A DNA stretch of 64,000 nt from Oegoconia quadripuncta (taxonomy: Eukaryota; Arthropoda; Insecta; Lepidoptera; Autostichidae), in NCBI GenBank assembly GCA_949316235.1, contig OX438744.1, positions 40,219,278-40,283,277 on the forward strand, written 5' to 3'. Shown here piece by piece: positions 41,297 to 52,310 of this stretch; positions within the stretch are counted from its first letter, which is position 1; each line of letters begins with the position of its first letter. The position numbers and the translations under genes were made by a program. The notes beneath the pieces are model-generated. The model saw nothing but the letters and a program-made list of their open reading frames with translations. It did no database searches and was not told where the DNA came from.

Positions 41297-41460
41297 TACC
41301 ATCATCATCTCAGCCCGTAAACATCCCACTGCAGGAATATAGGCCTTCCCTCGTATAATGAGGGAGTATGGGCTGTAGTCCACCAAGCTGGCCCAATGCG
41401 GGTTGGGGACTTCACAAATTGAGAGACCGCGTCTTAACTGCTGAGCCACCAACGCTCTAT
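41297..41460 (+). repeat. U1 repeat copy with 3' end
   Basis: 'catcatctcagcccgtaaac', 'gtataatgagggagtatggg' and 'gagagaccgcgtcttaactg' then 'ctgagccacc'. The last phrase may be a B-box-distant tRNA-like part, so U1 might be a SINE. Confidence 0.65.
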
Positions 41461-41582
41461 CTAATCTACACCAGTCTATTAAATAATTAAAGCATAATTA
41501 TTATTATTTTTAAATTTGTTTTTCTCAGCATGAGCTGGTATTATCATACTATTTACGGGCATTAATCAAGTATTTATTATTA

Positions 41583-41750
41583 TTATTATTAAGAGGCCAT
41601 AGTGTCCCACTGCTGGCCTGGAGGCATGAGGGATCATCTGTTTCCAGTCGTTTTTGTTCTAGGTGAGCACAAACCATCCCTTATTAAAACTGTCAATCTC
41701 GTCTCTCCACCGATTTCGCGGTCTGCCACGTTTGCGTCTGGCGGTTGTAG
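41583..41750 (-). pseudogene. LINE C-terminal fragment
   Basis: The minus strand reads RGRPRNRWRDEIDSFNKGWF and then KNDWKQMIPHASRPAVGHYG with a stop between. This is the C-terminus of a LINE reverse transcriptase. Confidence 0.6.
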
Positions 41751-42209
41751 GATAATATAGATACTTAATTTTTTTAACAAAAACTGAATAAATAAATTGT
41801 CTATTGCATTACACTATTACAATTGCACCGTTGGATTTTACGAAATACCATCCAGTTTAATTCTGGTAATTGCGACGCACAAACAAGACATTCTGTGGTA
41901 AAGGTTTTGCGCGATAAAAGTACCTATAGACATGAGAGAATATCTACAGCGAACACGCAGTTGCAATGTCTGTCTATATCTATTTTCTGAAAGTCAATTT
42001 TCAACGTCCATTCACTTCAACTGGCAATTCTTGTCACCGCAGCATCTATGAGCAAAGTTTCGCACTTTGTCTCCTTTTATTTCTACATCGGTTTAATCCT
42101 GTCGAATTGAATGGTTGGATAAGATGACGGGTATGATACTGAGCTATTGACTACGATAAAACAAACAGTCATATTAAGGGTATGCTGGATTGTATGCATT
42201 TAGAAATAG

Positions 42210-42780
42210 GGGGTGGCATAATCTAATTGTCCTAATATAAATCCGCATAACAGACTTGGCATAACGCAAATGCGCATAATATTAAATCCGACTATTAATA
42301 AAATCACATAATACAAAAACTGTCTAATAATGAAACTGCATAATGTACAAAATGTGCATATCATTATCTAGTATAACTTTAATATTTATAAAATCAATTT
42401 ACATAACATTTTACCGAGTACCCATACATAGTTATTTAAGGCTGTATAAAATTTGCTCATCATATTGAGGCGAGCGAGCGAGCGAAGCGAGCGAGCAAGA
42501 TGGGTCGGAGCACCCCGACACTGTTGGTTAGGTTCAGAAGGTTCGCTTCGCTCCCGCCTTAGCCTTCGATTTTAGGTTGAACGTATAATATATATTTCGA
42601 TTTTTTCATGAGTATGAAAACTAATATTATACTTATTAAATTTATGCTTTGTTATTGTTATGAATATTAACATTATGCACATTAAGATTATGCGTTCGCA
42701 TTTTATAGAAATTAAGACTATGCGGTTTTAATATTTTGTTATGCGAGTTAAAAATAGGAGTATTTAATGTATGCGTTTTA
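42210..42780 (+). mobile_element. G element copy 2 with 15-bp phased arrays
   Basis: The left array has CATAA or CTAAT motifs at 42217, 42232, 42246, 42260, 42275, 42292, 42307, 42324 and 42339. The right array has TATG motifs at 42613, 42628, 42643, 42659, 42674, 42689, 42704, 42719, 42740, 42755 and 42770. The two arrays are inverted around a core with 'gatgggtcggagcaccccga' and a GCGA-rich run. It matches copy 1 (15905-16565) in opposite orientation. On the minus strand part of the right array reads HNLNVHNVNIHNNNK. Confidence 0.65.
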
Positions 42781-42837
42781 ATATAGACCCAGAAATAGGA
42801 CATTCCTTCATATGCATAATCAAATGAAATCAAAATA

Positions 42838-43345
42838 TTTCATTTCATAAGATAAAATTATCACTTGAAAACGTCACTAATTAAGATTAACATAACATTT
42901 AAAACTGCTCATTCACAAAGCTGACTCCCCAGAGAATAACGAGCAAGAAACTCAAGGGTTGCTCTTTTAAACAGATTATGGGTTACAATTTGTGATTTGA
43001 TAATTAGGTATATGAATAATAAGACAGCTATGTCCGTCCCTGCTTGCTTATAATTCAAATAGTTGGTGATTTTATAATAGCCTTTTGTTAATAATTTCTG
43101 TTTTATGATTGTTTCAAATTTATTTACGAGTAAAGGAAAATTTTGAATTAATACCTCAAATATGACATCGAGCTATGGAAATAGCTGAAGTAAACCAGTC
43201 TTGCGGTACGAACGTGTGTTATATTTCTGATTTTTTTGACTGCATACGCTGCAGAAGCTAGCTTTTTCGCAAGTTTCTCAATATGAGGCCCCCACTGAAA
43301 CTTAGCATCCAATGTCAATCCTAAAAAGACAGTAGTGTCTAATAT
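42838..43345 (-). pseudogene. LINE-A-related 3' part
   Basis: The T-rich tail complement, 'ctccccagagaataacgagc', 'aagaaactcaagggttgctc', then the coding part in complement near 43050-43345 ('ttataatagccttttgttaa' encodes the KGYYKI block). Several frame breaks. Confidence 0.65.
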
Positions 43346-43384
43346 AAATAATGTAGGTGTATACCATGGGCCTTTTTAAAACGC

Positions 43385-43690
43385 TTTTATTTGCTTTTTT
43401 ATGCATAACGGATTAGTACCTACTTGACCTCAATCACACCTGATATTAAGTGAAGATGAGGTCGAAGATGGAAGCGTACTGACCCGGACACCACAATACA
43501 TTTGGGGTACTGGTTATCTTATCTCTGACAATCGGAACACAACTATGCTAATAACATTGCCGTGTGCACAGCAGACGGTGATAAGATGGTGGTAGCCAGC
43601 GGACATTTAAAATGCCCTACCAACAACGAAACCGAATACTAAATATGTACCCCGCTGGGGATCGAACCCGCGACCTTCGATTCACATTTT
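43385..43690 (-). mobile_element. S3 SINE, near complete
   Basis: T-run, 'ttgacctcaatcacacctga', 'ccagcggacatttaaaatgc' and B-box complement 'ggggatcgaacccgcgacct'. The head end is lost. Confidence 0.8.
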
Positions 43691-43734
43691 CATGATATAT
43701 AGCTAATAACCTGTCCCGTAGTTTAGTATCTAAG

Positions 43735-44330
43735 TAATATTATTAATACGAAAGTTTGAGTGTTTGTTACTTGCTCAATTATAGCGAAACGGATGAACAA
43801 ATTTGGATGAATCTAGCTAACAAATTTTTATGTTTTTTTTGTTTGTTTGCTCAATCACGGCGAATCGGATAGACAGATTTGAATGAAATTTGGTATATAG
43901 ATAGAATGGGCCCTGGATTAAGATATAGGATACTTTTTATCCCGATAAAGATAAAGTTCACCTCCTTTACTTCGAATATGCTTCTTCTAGATCAATATTG
44001 TTCGCGCGCGTATAACATTCAACGCCACATATTTTATTCACACATTTTATTGTTCAGAAAAAAAAACATTTCTGTTTCACAAAAAAGTCCATGTAATATT
44101 TCCCTTCCATGCACAGCACTGCCCAAAGGCAGCACTGGCAGGATCGCCATGCGGTGTGTGGGCTTGGAGAGACGCAAAATACACACACAAGTTACTTCGA
44201 CGATGGTCGTTTATTGTCTAATGAACTTACTAACTAAAAGATGGATATAGATTACCTTACGTATGTTCGGGGAAAGGTGATTCATACACTACAGTTATCC
44301 ATGCAATTCAAGCCGCGGGCCGTAAGCTAG
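43735..44330 (+). mobile_element. Helitron-like element with extra internal DNA
   Basis: 5' text 'attaatacgaaagtttgagt' and a short copy ending CTAG at 43815-43818. Then 'ctcaatcacggcgaatcgga' and 'ttatcccgataaag' to 43955, and the 3' end 'aagccgcgggccgtaagctag' at 44310-44330. Between 43956 and 44300 lies about 340 bp not found in other copies ('cactgcccaaaggcagcact' palindrome included). Confidence 0.5.
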
Positions 44331-44721
44331 TTTAATATAAAAATAGCGCACTTAAATCGGACTACTATTATCGTCGGGGGTCAAAAATCTAGGACACAAG
44401 GGTACACTATTTAGGGGAAATTTTTACCTAATGGGTGTGTGGTTGTTGGCTGTGGTGCTAATGATTCATTAATTGTGATGCATTACTCTTTGTCTGCAAC
44501 TTTCGTGAGTGCATGCTTCATAACTGGCTTTTACAACTTTTGTTTTATGAGTTAAGGACGCATTTACAGCGGAAGATAAAAATATCGCATTATTACATGT
44601 ATATTTTTGAATATTTTATATTACTTATGCAGAATTTCGCTGAAGGTGAATGAGCAGAAATTTTAATAGGAATTTTAAAAATGTTACGTTTTCAAAGGTT
44701 ACTTTTATCATACATACATAC

Positions 44722-44820
44722 ATAATGTCACGCCTGTTTCCGTAGCGGTAGGCAGAGATCACAGACTTCCACTTGCTACGATCCTGACACACCTCTTCTG
44801 CTTCATTCACTCTCATACTT
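44722..44820 (-). mobile_element. RTE-like LINE fragment
   Basis: 'cataatgtcacgcctgtttc', 'ggcagagatcacagacttcc' and 'cacacctcttctgcttcatt' match the region upstream of the fragment at 1683. 44331-44720 before it has no recognised feature. Confidence 0.5.
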
Positions 44821-45062
44821 TTATCCTATGAGATAAAATCTTTTGACTATTGACAAATTCTACATTCGTATTTGGATTCTTCTTTATTACTCTCTCTGCT
44901 TAACCTCAACATTAACCATAGATTTCGTAACCCCAAAACATTTTGAATAAATGCCTATAAAAACAACACATCCTATTATAATCCCATGGTTAGGATGTGT
45001 AGATTTTATAATGAGGTGTCCTCAGCTGGTGATTCCCATATAGACATATTCGACTTTAGAAC

Positions 45063-45845
45063 CATACAATACAATACAATACAATACAATACAATACAAA
45101 TACACTTTATTGCACAACAGATAAGAAAATACAGTTTCAGAAAAGTGGTAAGAATATAATGTACAATTTGGCGACCTTATCACTAAAAGCGATCTCTTCC
45201 AGGCAACCTTTGGGTATAAGGACAGTACATTTGAAATAGGTGGGTTGTGCGGTGTTAAATAGGGATGCAGATACAAACTACGTGAATACATTTCATATAT
45301 TTACATACACATACATACATAGATCAATAGACAAATATACCTACTTAAACATAACATTTATAAAATAGCAACAAAATACAAACGTAAATATAGAGGTGTA
45401 CTAAATAAATATTTATTGATGTATAAAATAATAATAATAAGCGACAACAGGATTGTGCTAAGGTATAGAGAGAAGCTAAGAAGAGAACACAGATTAAAGC
45501 ACCAGGAAATGCTCCTTGACGGCGACTTTGAAAGCATTCAAAGTTTGAGCTCGACTGATGGACTCGGGTAGGGAGTTCCAGAGACGAATGGCTTGAAGGG
45601 TAAATGATTGGCTATAGCATTTTGAGGTGTTCGGTGGAACGTAAAGCCGTAAATTGTCCGTCGAACGAAGGCGGCGATTGTGGGTGGAGGAAAGAAATTC
45701 AAAGCACGTTTTGAGATAAGAAGGGGTTCTGGGATCGAACATTACTGAATATAGGAGTGAAAGAATGTGCAGGTCTTTGCGAACCATACCATTTAAAAGG
45801 CTAGTAAAAGATGTTCTCAATTGAGCTCTATCCCAATTTTACTTT
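45063..45845 (-). pseudogene. LINE-D 3' part with (AATAC)n tail
   Basis: The minus-strand frame 45820-45494 is open: FLSSTHNRRLRSTDNLRLYV, SKCYSQSFTLQAIRLWNSLP and RAQTLNAFKVAVKEHFLVL then stop. The IRLWNSLP block and final FK-hydrophobic segment are typical of non-LTR C-termini. The 3' UTR has 'gatctcttccaggcaacctt' and ends in an (AATAC)n tail at 45063-45098. A shorter copy lies at 3585-3757. Confidence 0.8.
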
Positions 45846-46209
45846 GATGCTTAGCTACAAGATCCGTCAAAGCTAAAAAGTGTTTTATTGTCAGTGTCAG
45901 TATTCTTAACAAAAAAAAATAATACAATAATTAAGCTTGTTCTTGTTTAACCATGTTGTGTATACATGCTTGGGATTCCAATCTAGTTCGAATCTAAGTT
46001 AACTTTAAGTTCTTCTCATGTACGATTGTAATCTGTTTTGAGTACCAAGAAATAAAATAAATACGCAGAAAATTATATAATGAGTCAATTCGTTTAAGCC
46101 ATGACTTTATGTTGCGTTAAACTGGGGACTTGACTTTTTTTACAGCAATATGAGGCAGTAGCATTTAGTCATGATGTTCTTGTCCTGGTCCCAAATTATT
46201 TAGGGTCGA

Positions 46210-46720
46210 CGCGTTACGTCTTCTTCTTCCAATCTCCTCTATCAGCCGTTACCTCATCTTTCACGCCCTTTTCGTTTATATCACCCCTCATACAATCCAT
46301 TCACCTTTTCACTGGTATTCCTCTTCCTTTCCAATCATCGATATCCATAATCAGTACTCTCTTAGTAACATGCACTTTATTCCTTCTAATAACATGGTCA
46401 TACCAAGCTAAACGGTTGCCTTTCAACTTTTAAGTTACGGGTGTCATTTTTAAACTCCCACTTACATACTCATTCATATCTCATACCTGGGCAGCCACTT
46501 ATTACACCCGGATGAGATAAAAACCATCGGTGCCAGGAAAATTATCCAATTCCTCAAAGAGGTAAACCTGAGCATCGAACTGTAGGTTAGTGGCGATCAC
46601 AATAGATCGGCAACGGTCGCAGTGATACAGGTCTCCGATGACCTGGAATAGCCACACACACATAGAATACAATACAATACATACTCATTCCTTATTTTAT
46701 CCATCCTCGTCACTTCACTA
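46210..46720 (-). pseudogene. RTE-like LINE fragment split by a LINE end
   Basis: The complement of the 33640 element: 'caatctcctctatcagccgt', 'ccattcaccttttcactggt', 'aacatggtcataccaagcta' and 'tactcattccttattttatc'. The insertion at 46476-46678 splits it. RTE-like text seems to resume after the next S3 SINE (46870-46965). Confidence 0.65.
46476..46678 (+). pseudogene. LINE end with 12-bp target duplication
   Basis: Coding end LLHPDEIKTIGARKIIQFLK then EVNLSIEL and stop, followed by a UTR ending in an AATAC-type tail. ACATACTCATTC occurs at 46464-46475 and 46679-46690. Confidence 0.75.
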
Positions 46721-46723
46721 TTT

Positions 46724-46866
46724 TTTTATTTTATGCATAACGGGTTGGTACTTGACCTCAATCACACCTGATGTTAAGTGAAGATGAGGCCGAAGATGTG
46801 AGCGTACTGACCCGGAAACCCCAACACATTTGGGGGACTGGCTATCTTATCTCTGACAACCGGATT
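46724..46866 (-). mobile_element. S3 SINE, head-truncated
   Basis: 'tgcataacgggttggtactt', 'gacctcaatcacacctgatg' and 'ggactggctatcttatctct', then lost at 'gacaaccgga'. Confidence 0.75.
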
Positions 46867-47488
46867 ATCATTCATCTCAACATTCTTATCTCCGCTTCAA
46901 GCAAATTTTCTTTCATCTGTCTTCTTCATGGCCCAATATTAACTTGTTATTCCTATTAATTTCCAGGCCGTTGACCAACAAAATGATTTTATGAGGGTTC
47001 TGTATTGTCCTAAGTATTATCACTTAAAAAACTCTACTGACTTATTTAAGTTAAGATTGAGAGATCCCGTTGAATAGAACACAATATGTACGAGTATTTA
47101 CTTTGAGTACAAGATAATAAATGTATCCCGGCAAGGCCACATTCTCCGTCAACTCCCCCTCCCTAATATATTAGGGGGAAAGGGCTGCCACGTAATCAGA
47201 TTATAACTTTAGCTACTTTGAAAAACTAAACGAATGAATACAACTTCGTTGAAGTTCCATAGTGAATATGAGCCGAACATGTAATTATTTATATTTTTTA
47301 TAAGCTTTTATTTAGTTTGCAAAGTTCGTATGCAAGTTCGTAGATCAAAAAATTTCAATTACCCATACAAAGTAGAACATTCTGAAACCACCTCTAGAAT
47401 AGAAGTCCAACAATTTTCGACTGAGTTCGGGCTATGGTTCCTAGTGAAAAACACCTGTATAAGCAATAAAGAACATACGTATGTTTAT

Positions 47489-47512
47489 AGAAAGAAAGAA
47501 AGAAAGAAAGAA
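47489..47512 (+). repeat. (GAAA)n microsatellite
   Basis: Five to six GAAA units. The flanks 46970-47488 and 47513-47940 contain no recognised element. Confidence 0.75.
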
Positions 47513-48011
47513 AAGTATTTATTGCCAACAAATACAGAAAATTTCGTAAGGTATATTTTCCTTATTTAAATGTATGTATTTGTGGCAAAGGGATTGGGCG
47601 TCAGCATTTGCTGCCAATATGTCTTATGGGAATTGACAGCGCTGGTTTTCAGCGCAACCCCTCTCTCACTTAGGCTTTCAACATAAAACAGCAGTCAGGC
47701 GCGTTACCACATACACTTATGTGTGAGAAAAAAAAAGAAAAAAACTGCTGTTACCTACTTGAGAGTGCGTTAACAAAAAGAAAAAGACTTAAAAATAAAA
47801 ATAAAAATCTTATGTGAATTAGCCACTAAGCACACTTTTTACGTCTGTAACTATAATGCTAATACTTATATAATTATAATACTTATAATACCTAATTCTA
47901 ATAATATAAAAACTTTATACAATATAATTTTAAGGGCCTATTAAATGTGATGAATACGGACATGTGTACCCGAGTTATGGATGTTTTCATTTATAATAAG
48001 TATTTATTTTA

Positions 48012-48375
48012 AAATTAATACAAAAACTAAGATCTGCGGCCTTATTATAAAAACTTCAAGTGTCTTATGTAAAACTATAAAAAGATATGGCCTTTTAAAA
48101 TATATTTTTCGACGACGGATGACGACGACGACCTGTTTGGTGTAGTGGTTAGCAACTCTGACAAGGGTTCGAATCCCGCTAGGGGCATACGTTTGTGTGA
48201 TGAATACGGACATGTGTACCCGAGTTATGGATGTTTTCATTTATTATAAGTATTTATTTACAAAAAAAAAATGTATTTATGAAGTATATCAACCATCTGG
48301 TATCCACAACACAAGCCTATAGTTGCTTACTGTGGAACTAGATGGCATTGTATGTCCAAGGATATTTATTCATTA
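48012..48375 (+). mobile_element. S1 SINE with shared 110-bp 5' flank
   Basis: 48126-48375 is S1 with a short head: 'ggtgtagtggttagcaactc' then 'agggttcgaatcccgctagg', missing about 20 bp between the boxes. The 5' flank 48012-48122 ('taagatctgcggccttatta', 'aagatatggccttttaaa') is repeated at 55583-55690 before an S1 copy with the same head deletion. An S1 body fragment (47946-48011) precedes it. Confidence 0.75.
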
Positions 48376-48743
48376 CCCAAAAGATATATCTAAGATATAA
48401 GTATAAAGTACATATAAGCGCAAAACACGTTTCTCAGGCGTGCAAGCAATCGTTTCAATTGTCTATCAAAAGAATTCGCTTTTGATCTGTTCAACACCAG
48501 TTATACGTCAGCTAGGCGTCAATTGTCGCAATATTTCTTTTCACCTTAAATTGTTGTTTTTGTTTTTTAATCACAAAGTACATAATACTAGATCAAGTAA
48601 CGTTGTTTATACCCTACACGTAAGTCACCATAGTGCTGTACTGGATATTATAATGCTAATTTGTTATTATCAGTAAGGACCTGTAATTGGCTTACTGTTG
48701 TTACATACATGTCTAAGTTACTACAAATGCTGTTGGTCTTCCA

Positions 48744-48745
48744 AA

Positions 48746-48775
<30 letters not shown>
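48744..48775 (+). repeat. (AAAT)n microsatellite
   Basis: Eight AAAT-type units; possibly a retroelement tail. 48776-49162 has no recognised element. Confidence 0.8.
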
Positions 48776-48776
<1 letters not shown>

Positions 48777-49162
48777 CACCACATAAAATTTTAAAAAAAA
48801 TGTATTTATCAATAAGCCAAGTGTAAGGATTGTTCTGATGTTGCTATTGTTAACCTGTAACCGGACAATATTAATCGTTAATTCGAGTTAACATACTATT
48901 CATAGAATATGTTATATCACAAGGAATAATTGGTAATGTCTAATTGCGTATTTACACAAAGTTTAAGCTTATACTGTATGTATAAAATTCGATCAAAGTT
49001 ATTATTCTAGGGCTGGCTGGCCTTCATAAATTATCGAGTTAATTATGACATGACAAATGCTTCGACTCAATACTCAACATTAAAACTTATTCATTAGAAT
49101 TTAAAATCCGAAATCAAAATTACAATAATAATGACGAGTATAACGATGTGGTAATAAAACTT

Positions 49163-49230
49163 GTCGTAGCACTACGCAGCTATACGCGATCGCTACGCGT
49201 TACTACGTGCAGCGTAGCGCGTAGTACACT
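49163..49230. repeat. CTACGC/GCGTAG-rich cluster
   Basis: 'gtcgtagcactacgcagcta', 'tacgcgatcgctacgcgtta' and 'ctacgtgcagcgtagcgcgt' hold about eight CTACG or CGTAG words in both orientations within 70 bp, CpG-rich in AT-rich DNA. It resembles subterminal binding-site clusters of DNA transposons, but no element ends are seen. Confidence 0.45.
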
Positions 49231-49334
49231 TTTATGGCTGTAGCACACTTTTATAGTGCGTACGTACGTGAGCATAGTAATACATCTCACGTTGTGTGTG
49301 AATGTTATTTATAAAGATAATAAAATTGTATTCT

Positions 49335-50330
49335 TTTATGTCAAACTTCAAACTTCAAGCATTTATTTTTTAAATTTTTTTTTTATTAAAAACTGGTTTT
49401 TAATTAATTAAACTAATTTCAACGTAAGATACATGATATCATTTGTTGAATGTCAATTTAAGTCTACTGGAAATAAAAAAAGTTTATTGCATTTATCTGT
49501 CAGTCGGTATGTCCAAGCTACTACCGCTTCGGAAAGGGAATTCATCTGTGGTAAAAGAAGCGGCGCTAGAAACCCACAGGATCATTGTTGTTCTTTTTTT
49601 TTTAAATAAAGTATATAACTAATACAATTTTATAATTTTGGGGAGCTGGTCGAAGTACACCAAGCGTGTTTGTCATTCAGGTAGTCACTAATTTTATAAT
49701 AACCCTTTTTTGCTAATGTTATTTTGACATAATCTTTAAATTTTTTCTCAGTTAGATTAATGATATTTTCAGGTATAAGGTTATTAAAGCGTATACAGTG
49801 TCCCACAAATGATGTATTAACTTTGCTTAGTCTGAACATAGGGTTAGCCAATTTGTTCTTATATCTCAAATTTAAATTATGCTTGTCACTATTTTTCGGG
49901 AACGTAGAAATATTTTTTGAACGTACATAATATTTTCGTAAATAAACAGTGAAGGAACAGTTAAAATATTAATTTCTTTAAACCTGTTCCGGAGAGAGTC
50001 ATGTCGACGCAGATTATAAATTGCTCGTATTGCTCTCTTTTGCAAAATAAAAATATGTTCTATGTATTAGGAATGAAGAACTCCATAGAAAAAGAAGATA
50101 GAAGAATCAAAGTCACCATCATAGCTTTGCGTATTAGTGAGTTAGAGCGGCAGTAAATGTAGCACATAGTTCGAAGAACTGACAGCCGGTGGGGCATTAC
50201 GAAGACAGCTTCCAATCGGTTGCTCTCGAACTGTATGTCTCTGCTTAATACACTATTCATAGTAATATCTAATACTGATTTACCAAGGTTCGTCAATTAC
50301 ATAAATCCTGCTTACTAAACCCCGTACATA
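49335..50330 (-). pseudogene. LINE-B 3' part, longest copy
   Basis: The open frame 49869-49630 reads RYKNKLANPMFRLSKVNTSF, VGHCIRFNNLIPENIINLTE and YYKISDYLNDKHAWCTSTSS. Upstream (49900-50330, complement) is more reverse transcriptase DNA with breaks. The 3' UTR contains the 'cgcttcggaaagggaa' complement region shared with 17175-17650, interrupted near 49380 by an AT-rich insert. Confidence 0.75.
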
Positions 50331-50537
50331 AGAATAAAATCAACGTTTCTCTTCTTAGATGGTAGTTGTGTTATCCTAAATAAGTATTAATGTCATATTA
50401 GGCCGAATCAATAATAGCAATATTGTTTCTGGATGCACGTACAGAGTGGTGGGGTCGATGCTTAAGATGGTTGTAGTTGAAATCATTTAGTACTAAAAAC
50501 CAAGCTAATTTTTGAAAGAACACTAACGAAAGAGACT

Positions 50538-50643
50538 TTTAAATGCCCTGCCACCAACCAAACAGAGTACTAAACATGTACCTCGCTGGGGATCGAATCC
50601 GCGACCTCATAAACCCATGTTTACATTGAGCCACGAAGGCGGT
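50538..50643 (-). mobile_element. S3 SINE head
   Basis: 'aatgccctgccaccaaccaa', 'tgtacctcgctggggatcga' and 'cattgagccacgaaggcgg'. Confidence 0.7.
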
Positions 50644-50698
50644 TATAGGAATTGAATGTTTTAGCGTTGTTAGGGGAAGACCACGGCGGCCTCAAATT

Positions 50699-51241
50699 GG
50701 GGACGTCTTGACGCTATCTCAAGCTCCGTGCTAATTTATAAACCAATCTTGAGGTTTACTCAGCTGAGATCACTTCTGAAGTATACGCCTCAGCGGCGAA
50801 TGAATGATAAATAAATAAATATCCTTAGACATACACACAGCGCCATCTAGTTCCACAGTAAGCAACTATAGGTTTGTGTTGTGGATACCAGATGGTTGAT
50901 ATGCTACATAAATACATATTTTTTGTAAATAAATACTTAAATGAAAACATCCATAACTCGGGTACACATGCCCGTATTCATCACACAAACATATGTCCCT
51001 AGCGGGATTCGAACCCGCAACCTTTTTGGTATAGTGGCCAGAGTTGCTAACCACTACACCAAACAGGTCGTCATATGATAGTCTTGAGTTTCGTTTATTA
51101 GTACGCGCACCTCTCAAGTGAGGGCTGCTTGAGTGTGCACGTGCTTGTCAGGTCTCAAGTTAGGTTTATTAATGAAGACGTTTACTTGAGACCAGTCACA
51201 AGTCCTGTTCTCAATCTTGAGAATGGTTTATTAATACGGGC
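50699..51241 (-). mobile_element. M2 MITE split by S1
   Basis: 'gacgctatctcaagctccgt', 'cagcggcgaatgaatgata' left of the SINE, and 'gtcttgagtttcgtttatta', 'gtcaggtctcaagttaggtt' and 'tttattaatacgggc' right of it. One end (GCCCGTATTAATAAACC in complement) is intact; the other is truncated. Confidence 0.75.
50810..51074 (-). mobile_element. S1 SINE with ATGATA target duplication
   Basis: A complete minus copy: 'cacacagcgccatctagttc', B-box complement 'gggattcgaacccgcaacct' and A-box complement 'aaccactacaccaaacaggt'. ATGATA at 50804-50809 and 51075-51080 inside M2. Confidence 0.85.
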
Positions 51242-51377
51242 GTTAATCAAGTCAAGTCATCTCATCTCAACAATAAAGTCAAATCTTGTATGTTGTTGTG
51301 GTTTTTTTTTCTCTGTGTGTGGAAATTAATTGTCTAAACGGTAAATGATTAATTTTACTACTACTAAAAAATATCCT

Positions 51378-51470
51378 AGGTATTTATAGACCAAATTTCA
51401 TCTAAATCCGTTCATCCGTTTCGCCGTGATTGAGGAACAAACAAACATACAACTTTCGCCTTTATAATAT
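51378..51470 (-). mobile_element. Helitron-like fragment
   Basis: 'caaatttcatctaaatccgt', 'tttcgccgtgattgaggaac' and 'tataatattagaga': the 5' half of the family in minus orientation. Confidence 0.6.
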
Positions 51471-51587
51471 TAGAGATTAGATTAGTTAGATAAAACATTG
51501 TGATGTATTAGACGCTCACACGTCTAAGTGTCATAGTGTACTTGAAATTCGGTACATACACATAGCAAACAAATCCCCCAGCACAGT

Positions 51588-51706
51588 GATCTTTACCTAT
51601 GAAATTGCAGTTTTTTTTCTTCGTTAATCATATTGGTACATATGATTTTCAAAGCTACATCCTGCGATTTTCAAAACTATATACAAATTTGTTATTTATT
51701 TGGAAA
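51588..51706 (-). mobile_element. M1 MITE fragment
   Basis: 'ctttacctatgaaattgcag', 'cttcgttaatcatattggta' and 'gatttggaaaa'-type text for the first 120 bp of M1, then directly S1 sequence. Confidence 0.65.
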
Positions 51707-52310
51707 ACCAGATGGTTGATAAATTACACAAATACTTTTTTTTGTAAACAAATGCACATATATTTTTTTTTTTTTTTTTTTAAGGCATAACGGGTTGGTA
51801 CTTGACCTCAATCACACCTGATGTTAAGTGAAGATGGAAGCGTACTGACCCGGATACCCCAACACATTTGGGGGACTGGCTATCTTATCTCTGACAACCG
51901 GAACACGACAATGCTATTAACATTGCTGCTTGGCAGCAGATTTAGATAAGATACCACCATCTTACCTAAATCTAGCTAGCTAGATCTAGCTAGCTAGGTA
52001 GCTAGCCAGGCGGACATTTAAAATGCCCTACCACCAACCAAACCGAGTACTTAAACATGTACCCCGAATCGTAAACCTCCGAATCGTAAACCCAATGTTG
52101 TTTACATTGAGCCACGGAGGCGGTTAAATATAAATATAAATGAAAAACATCCATAACTCGGGAACACATGTCTGTATTGATCATACAAACATATGCTCCT
52201 AGCGGGGTTCGAAACCGCGACGTTTTGGTATAGGTAGTGGCACAGATTACTAATAAGTTACTAAAGTAAGTAGTGGTCAGAGTTTCTGACCAAACAGTCG
52301 TTATACTCGT
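51707..52310 (-). mobile_element. S1 SINE split by S3
   Basis: 'ccagatggttgataaattac' (51707) to 51765, then S3. It resumes at 52131 with 'aatgaaaaacatccataact' and the B-box complement 'ggggttcgaaaccgcgac'. A further small disruption near 52240 separates the A-box side ('ctgaccaaacagtcgt'). Confidence 0.65.
51766..52130 (-). mobile_element. S3 SINE inside S1, with internal palindrome
   Basis: T-run, 'cttgacctcaatcacacctg', 'ggacatttaaaatgccctac' and 'cattgagccacggaggcgg'. At 51950-52015 the usual 'ggtggtagctagccagg' is replaced by an inverted duplication with AGCTAGCTAGATCTAGCTAG. The B-box region is partly lost and a second 'aatcgtaaacc' is duplicated. Confidence 0.75.

Noticed and set aside
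45063..45098. CRISPR-like or satellite array
   Set aside because: It is an (AATAC)n tail of a minus-strand LINE; no spacers.
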